Below, in pieces: positions 60,722-64,000 of a stretch of 64,000 nucleotides of DNA. Within the stretch, counting starts at the first letter, position 1. The number at the start of each line of letters is the position of its first letter. This DNA is from Streptomyces roseochromogenus subsp. oscitans DS 12.976 (lineage in GTDB: Bacteria > Actinomycetota > Actinomycetes > Streptomycetales > Streptomycetaceae): NCBI RefSeq assembly GCF_000497445.1, contig NZ_CM002285.1, positions 4,334,930-4,398,929 on the forward strand, read 5' to 3'. The position numbers were made by a program, and so were the translations under genes. The notes beneath the pieces were generated by a model. The model worked only from the letters and a program-made list of their open reading frames with translations, was not told the origin of the DNA and did not search any database.

Positions 60722-61057
60722 TCAGGCACTGCGGGGGGTGGCCGAGATGGTCCTCACGTCCCGGTCCGTCGGCCCGGCAAGCCGATGGTCCCGCTGGTCG
60801 AGGTTCACAAAGATCATTCCGTACCGGACGGCGCACCGCACCGGCTGGGGCGCGCCCCGCGGCTTGCGCAGGCACCGGTACGCCCGCACGTCCTCGTCCT
60901 CGTCCCGCGTCACGACGACCGGCTCACCGAACACGGTCACCATCAGCGAGTCACCGCTGTGGGGGATGGCGGTGACCAGGTCGATGAAGTGCCAGCCGGA
61001 GCGGTACGCCGTGGCCATTTCGCGGCGGAAGGAGCGGTCGTCGGGTGGAGTGGTCAT
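60722..61057 (-). CDS. Small conserved protein, Rieske-like fold
   Basis: The 111-residue protein contains LMVTVFGEPVVVTRDEDEDV, YRCLRKPRGAPQPVRCAVRY and GMIFVNLDQRDHRL, which recall the strand order of a Rieske domain. The CxH...CxxH cluster ligands are missing, so no iron-sulfur cluster is expected. Its ATG overlaps the stop of the upstream DSSW gene by 4 bp, so the two proteins are made together. Confidence 0.65.
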   Translation of the reverse strand: MTTPPDDRSFRREMATAYRSGWHFIDLVTAIPHSGDSLMVTVFGEPVVVTRDEDEDVRAYRCLRKPRGAPQPVRCAVRYGMIFVNLDQRDHRLAGPTDRDVRTISATPRSA

Positions 61058-61302
61058 GACCGCACGATCCAGCTGCTGTCATGCGGAGCGACCCACGAAC
61101 TGTCACCCGGGACATCGGATGCCGCGATCACCCAGCTGCTGTCACCCGAACCGGCGGCAGCCACGCGCCAACTGCTGTCCTGCGCGACGTCACTCTTCGT
61201 CCCCGCGTGGCCGGTCAGCGCCCCGAAGGCCAGTGCGGCGGAGAAGGCGGCGACAAGCGCCGAGCGAAGCATTCTCTTATGCATAGTCGGCTTCGTCCTC
61301 AT
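61054..61302 (-). CDS. Secreted small protein with four DSSW motifs
   Basis: The 82-residue precursor has a basic start, a signal peptide (LRSALVAAFSAALAFGALTG, cleavage likely after GHA) and a mature part of about 45 residues with DSSW four times: DSSWRVAAAG, DSSWVIAA, DSSWVAPH and DSSWIVRS at the very end. ATG 61302 has GAGAGG upstream; ATG 61284 is an alternative. It is coupled to the Rieske-like gene and is divergent from a LuxR-type regulator. The repeated tryptophan motif may be a binding or processing unit; function unknown. Confidence 0.75.
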   Translation of the reverse strand: MRTKPTMHKRMLRSALVAAFSAALAFGALTGHAGTKSDVAQDSSWRVAAAGSGDSSWVIAASDVPGDSSWVAPHDSSWIVRS

Positions 61303-61415
61303 TTGAAGGTCACCTCTCCCCCGTCCGAATACGACGATGGCCCATTCCGGCACGTCATGGCCACACAATCGATGCATCATGTTCCTGCACGTTCAGGACC
61401 CTGGGGGGTGGAGAT

Positions 61416-62399
61416 TTGGCGATAAATGAGACTAAGCGGACACATCCCCACGGGCTGACCGACCTGTGCGAGGACGGGCGCCGCCTTTACGGGAACGCTC
61501 TCCGGACGGGACGACTGGCCCGTGCGGATGTGGAACCCGCGCCGTGTTTGATGGAGTTCGCCCTCCTGCATCCCGACCCCGACGACCCGAACTGGCTGCG
61601 TCCGGTACCTCCCTCGATCGCCCTGGCCCAGCGGCTCAACCCGATCGAGCACGAGATCAACCAGCGCAGGCGGCAGTCAATCGAACTGGCCGATGCTTTC
61701 GAGCCGTTCATGAGCATCAGTGCCCAGCCGACGTCGACCACGCACTCGATCACCGTGCTGGAAGGCCTCGACCGGATCAACGCGGCACTGGATCTGGCCA
61801 CAACTCAGTGCCAGAGCGAGATGCTCACCGTGCAGCCGAGCCGCCGACGGCTCGAACACACCCTCACCAAGGCACTGGAGCGCGACCGCCCGCTGATCGA
61901 ACGCGGCTGCCGTATAAGGACCCTCTACCAGCACCCGGCCCGCTACAGCCCGGAGACGCTGGCGTACGTGGCCCAGTTCACCGACGGCAAGGTGGAGTAC
62001 CGCACCATCGACGAACTCGTCGAGCGGCTGATCATCTGCGACGAGACCGTGGCCTTCATCCCGACGCGCGACGACGGGGAGATGGCCCTGGAACTCCGGC
62101 ATCCGGGGCTCGTCCGCTATCTGATCAAGGTCTTCGAGTTCATGTGGGCCCGCGCGGTTCCGCTGAGCGCCGGCGCCCCCTACGAGACCGCCCCCGACGG
62201 CATCACGGAGATCCAGCACTCCATCGCCAAGCTCCTGGTCGAGGGGCACGTCGACGAGGCCATCGCGCGGCGGCTGGGCATGAACGTGCGCACCTGCCGG
62301 GCTCACATCGCCAAGCTCGCCACCGCACTGGGCAGCGGCAGCCGGGCCCAACTCGGTTTTCTCATCGCGCAGTCGGGGATGCTGGAGCAGGACCTCTGA
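61416..62399 (+). CDS. LuxR-type regulator with TrmB-like middle domain
   Basis: The 327-residue regulator begins at a TTG (61416) with GGAG upstream. It has an N-terminal HPHGLTDLCEDGRRLYGNAL segment, a middle domain related to TrmB/PLD-like sensors (MLTVQPSRRRLEHTL, YRTIDELVERLIICDETVAF) and a C-terminal LuxR helix-turn-helix (LLVEGHVDEAIARRLGMNVRTC). No receiver domain is present, so a ligand or protein rather than phosphorylation should control it. A paralogue lies at 62661, convergent, with a broken third copy between. Confidence 0.85.
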   Translation: MAINETKRTHPHGLTDLCEDGRRLYGNALRTGRLARADVEPAPCLMEFALLHPDPDDPNWLRPVPPSIALAQRLNPIEHEINQRRRQSIELADAFEPFMSISAQPTSTTHSITVLEGLDRINAALDLATTQCQSEMLTVQPSRRRLEHTLTKALERDRPLIERGCRIRTLYQHPARYSPETLAYVAQFTDGKVEYRTIDELVERLIICDETVAFIPTRDDGEMALELRHPGLVRYLIKVFEFMWARAVPLSAGAPYETAPDGITEIQHSIAKLLVEGHVDEAIARRLGMNVRTCRAHIAKLATALGSGSRAQLGFLIAQSGMLEQDL

Positions 62400-62443
62400 C
62401 GCCCGACGGAACAAGACGGAACAAAAAGGTGACTTTGCCTCCA

Positions 62444-62535
62444 CCCACGGCGACGACACTCGCCCGCACGAGGGAGGGCCCGGTACAGCTGCGCTGCGTC
62501 GGCTTCAGCGCGGCTACGGGCGAGGCGAGGGTGGT
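62444..62535. repeat. 92-bp inverted duplication, copy 2
   Basis: Reverse complement of 55523-55614 with two substitutions. It stands 44 bp past the stop of the first LuxR-type gene and at the edge of the broken LuxR copy. Confidence 0.92.
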
Positions 62536-62698
62536 CCTGACCGTCGCCCTGGCCAGGGAGCAGGAACTGCTGTCACGGGGCGGCCGTATGCGCGCCCTCG
62601 ACGAGGTACCCGACCGCCTCATCGTCCTCGGCAGCGACAGCCGGGCCCAGCTGGGCTGTCTCATCGCACGCCCGGGGACTCTTGATCAGGAGCCGTGA
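62536..62698 (+). pseudogene. Deleted LuxR-type regulator remnant
   Basis: The frame encodes AREQELLSRGGRMR, ALDEVPDRLIVLG and SDSRAQLGCLIARPGTLDQE. These are three separate parts of the neighbouring LuxR-type proteins (compare RGVRMR, TLDEVIDRLIL and SGSRAQLGFLIAQSGMLEQD) joined by deletions that removed most of the sensor and the HTH. Its start is displaced by the 92-bp repeat. Confidence 0.65.
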
Positions 62699-63707
62699 GC
62701 GCGCCGGCGGGCAGGGCGGGGCCGCGGTGGCCGTCCAGGCCGACCTGGGCGATCCGCACACCCAGTTGGGTGCGGCTGGCCGCGCCGAGGGTCTCCGACA
62801 GGCGGGCGATGTGCGCACGGCAGGTGCGCACGCTGATGCCGAGCCGCTCGGCGATCACCGCGTCCTGGTGGCCCTCGGCGAGCAGCGCGGCGATGGACTG
62901 CTCGCGGTGCGAGATGCCCTCGATGCCGGTGTCGGGGAGCGGGGCCGTCAGGGGGATCGCGAGGCGCCACAGTCGCTCGAAGACCGTCACCAGGTACTCC
63001 ACGAGGGCCGGGTGGCGCAGTTCCAGGGCCATGGTGCGGTCGGCGTTGGCGGGGATGAAGGCCACCGTGCGGTCGAACAGGATCAGCCGGTCGATCACCT
63101 CGTCCAGCGTCCTGGCCTCGACCGTCTCACCCATCAGTTCCAGGTAGTTCAGCAGGCCCTGGCCGTGGCGGGCGACGTGGGTGTAGAGGTCGCGCATGCG
63201 CACGCCCCGGCCGCGCAGGGCCAGCGCGCGGTGCAGGCCCTCGGTCAGCTCGGCCTCCCGGCGGATGCCGCCGGGCTGCACGGTGAGCACCTCGGTCGTG
63301 CAGGCCTCGGTCGCCTCGTCCATCGCGGCCTGGATCCGGGAGAGCCCGTCCAGCACCCGGATCGCGCTGCCCTCGGCCGGTGCGGCCAGGGCGCCCAGCT
63401 GGCGCCCGAGACCGGCGTACCACTCGAAGGCGGCCACCGCCGAGCCCACCCGGCGCTGGCTCTCGCTGACCTCGTCGTAGACCCCGCGCAGCAGCCTGGT
63501 CATGACCTCCTGCGGGGAGGTCGGCACCAGCCAGTCCATGTCGTCCGGGTCCGGGTGCAACAGAGCCAGCTCCAGCAGGCAGGGCACCGCCTCGGCATCA
63601 GCGCGGGGCACGCGCCCGCGGCGTACGGCCCGTGAGTACACCCGATCCCCGGCCGCGCACAGTCGGTCGGCGCCGTGTGGATGCTGCTCCGCCCCGCGCC
63701 CGGCCAT
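62661..63707 (-). CDS. LuxR-type regulator with TrmB-like middle domain (paralogue)
   Basis: The 348-residue protein is collinear with the regulator at 61416: EQHPHGADRLCAAGDRVYSR, ALLHPDPDDMDWLVP, EVLTVQPGGIRREAELTE, RTLDEVIDRLILFDRTVAF and the HTH LLAEGHQDAVIAERLGISVRTC. ATG 63707 aligns with the start of the paralogue. A tail of about 20 residues goes past the usual end and overlaps the remnant on the other strand. The 178 bp up to 63884 contain its promoter and nothing else I can identify. Confidence 0.85.
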   Translation of the reverse strand: MAGRGAEQHPHGADRLCAAGDRVYSRAVRRGRVPRADAEAVPCLLELALLHPDPDDMDWLVPTSPQEVMTRLLRGVYDEVSESQRRVGSAVAAFEWYAGLGRQLGALAAPAEGSAIRVLDGLSRIQAAMDEATEACTTEVLTVQPGGIRREAELTEGLHRALALRGRGVRMRDLYTHVARHGQGLLNYLELMGETVEARTLDEVIDRLILFDRTVAFIPANADRTMALELRHPALVEYLVTVFERLWRLAIPLTAPLPDTGIEGISHREQSIAALLAEGHQDAVIAERLGISVRTCRAHIARLSETLGAASRTQLGVRIAQVGLDGHRGPALPAGALTAPDQESPGVR

Positions 63708-63884
63708 CGTGCATTTCACCCCCGGTGTGCTGCCACTTCCGCAGCGCAACTATGCGCGGCGCCGACCGGGTCCGCAACACGGCTCACCCCAACAGGGTTG
63801 TCGCAAAACGCCGTTATATCCGAGTATCGACCATGCTCCACCCCTCGCATTGCACCAAGCTGAAGGACACCCGGTGCGGGGGTT

Positions 63885-64000
63885 CTACTTCAGGCCGATC
63901 GCCGCGCAGGCCGTCCTGTACTTGGCGGTGCAGATGTCGCCCACGGTGTAGATGCCGTCCGCGATGACCGTGGACTTGATGTTGCTCTTGGTCAGGGCGA
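63885..64000 (-). CDS. Sugar ABC transporter substrate-binding protein, C-terminus (partial)
   Basis: The last 38 residues (STVIADGIYTVGDICTAKYR, TACAAIGLK) end at the TAG at 63885. The pattern DG-x-Y/F-x-x-x-D-x-C-x-x-x-Y-x-x-A-C is the end of xylose/ribose-type periplasmic binding proteins of Streptomyces. The rest of the gene is beyond the window. Confidence 0.6.
   Translation of the reverse strand, partial: ALTKSNIKSTVIADGIYTVGDICTAKYRTACAAIGLK

Noticed and set aside
60722..61057. True Rieske iron-sulfur protein
   Set aside because: The CxH and CxxH ligand pairs are absent, so only a fold resemblance can be claimed.
62661..63707. Response regulators of a two-component system (LuxR-type proteins at 61416 and 62661)
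   Set aside because: They lack a receiver domain and phosphoacceptor Asp, and no kinase is adjacent.

Overview
The window is high-GC actinobacterial chromosome, and everything points to Streptomyces. Gene content and order recall the S. coelicolor segment from about SCO3620 to SCO3667: Ser/Thr kinase, purA, a CYP107-type P450, kynurenine genes, fba, pyrE, clpB. That synteny is from memory and was not searched. Many genes use GTG or TTG starts and many overlap by 4 or 8 nt.

Left core arm (1-25,100): the end of a SLATT-like protein, a Ser/Thr kinase, a class III aminotransferase with a GntR regulator, small conserved proteins, a Tat-exported 5'-nucleotidase, purA, a degenerate diacylglycerol-kinase-like protein, an APC permease, a P450, two adjacent paralogous two-component pairs, an acyltransferase, and a hydrolase with a 39-bp minisatellite in its N-terminus. 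The arm ends in a tryptophan-to-anthranilate operon: tryptophan 2,3-dioxygenase, kynureninase and a probable kynurenine formamidase.

Integrated element (about 25,094-44,713, 19.6 kb): a mobilizable element has integrated by a large serine recombinase into a DUF3151 gene. The host gene is split exactly at an 11-bp repeat: its 3' part lies at 24,953-25,104 and its 5' part at 44,703-44,975. Next to the recombinase the element carries an intact, diverged DUF3151 gene whose sequence differs from the core site, which looks like a replacement for the gene it breaks. The backbone is ParB-like protein, relaxase, MobC, DUF2637, DUF3631 ATPase, XRE regulator and recombinase, with an ACTCGT-rich segment that may be an origin. 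Cargo at the left end includes a cholesterol-dependent-cytolysin-like protein, a crystallin/PLAT protein, a GNAT acetyltransferase, a SET-domain protein, a PLP decarboxylase and a second peptide deformylase with its own XRE partner. A tRNA-Arg 3' fragment and transposase scraps show that the left end has collected older insertions.

Right core arm (44,976-64,000): an MFS remnant, fba, pyrE, an aldose epimerase, an SRPBCC protein, a membrane spermidine-synthase-like protein, a DUF2617 protein, a Cys/His/Gly-rich membrane peptide, and a class I aminotransferase with an empty phage TG1-type attachment site. Then come decayed phage genes, a decapitated cutA, a PASTA-like lipoprotein, a mannosyltransferase, a YbjN protein, clpB with an HspR-type operator, and a locus of LuxR paralogues next to a small secreted protein with four DSSW motifs. 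The last bases are the C-terminus of a sugar-binding protein.

The best candidates for undescribed biology are the integrate-and-replace DUF3151 arrangement, the cytolysin-like cargo, and the DSSW peptide/LuxR locus.
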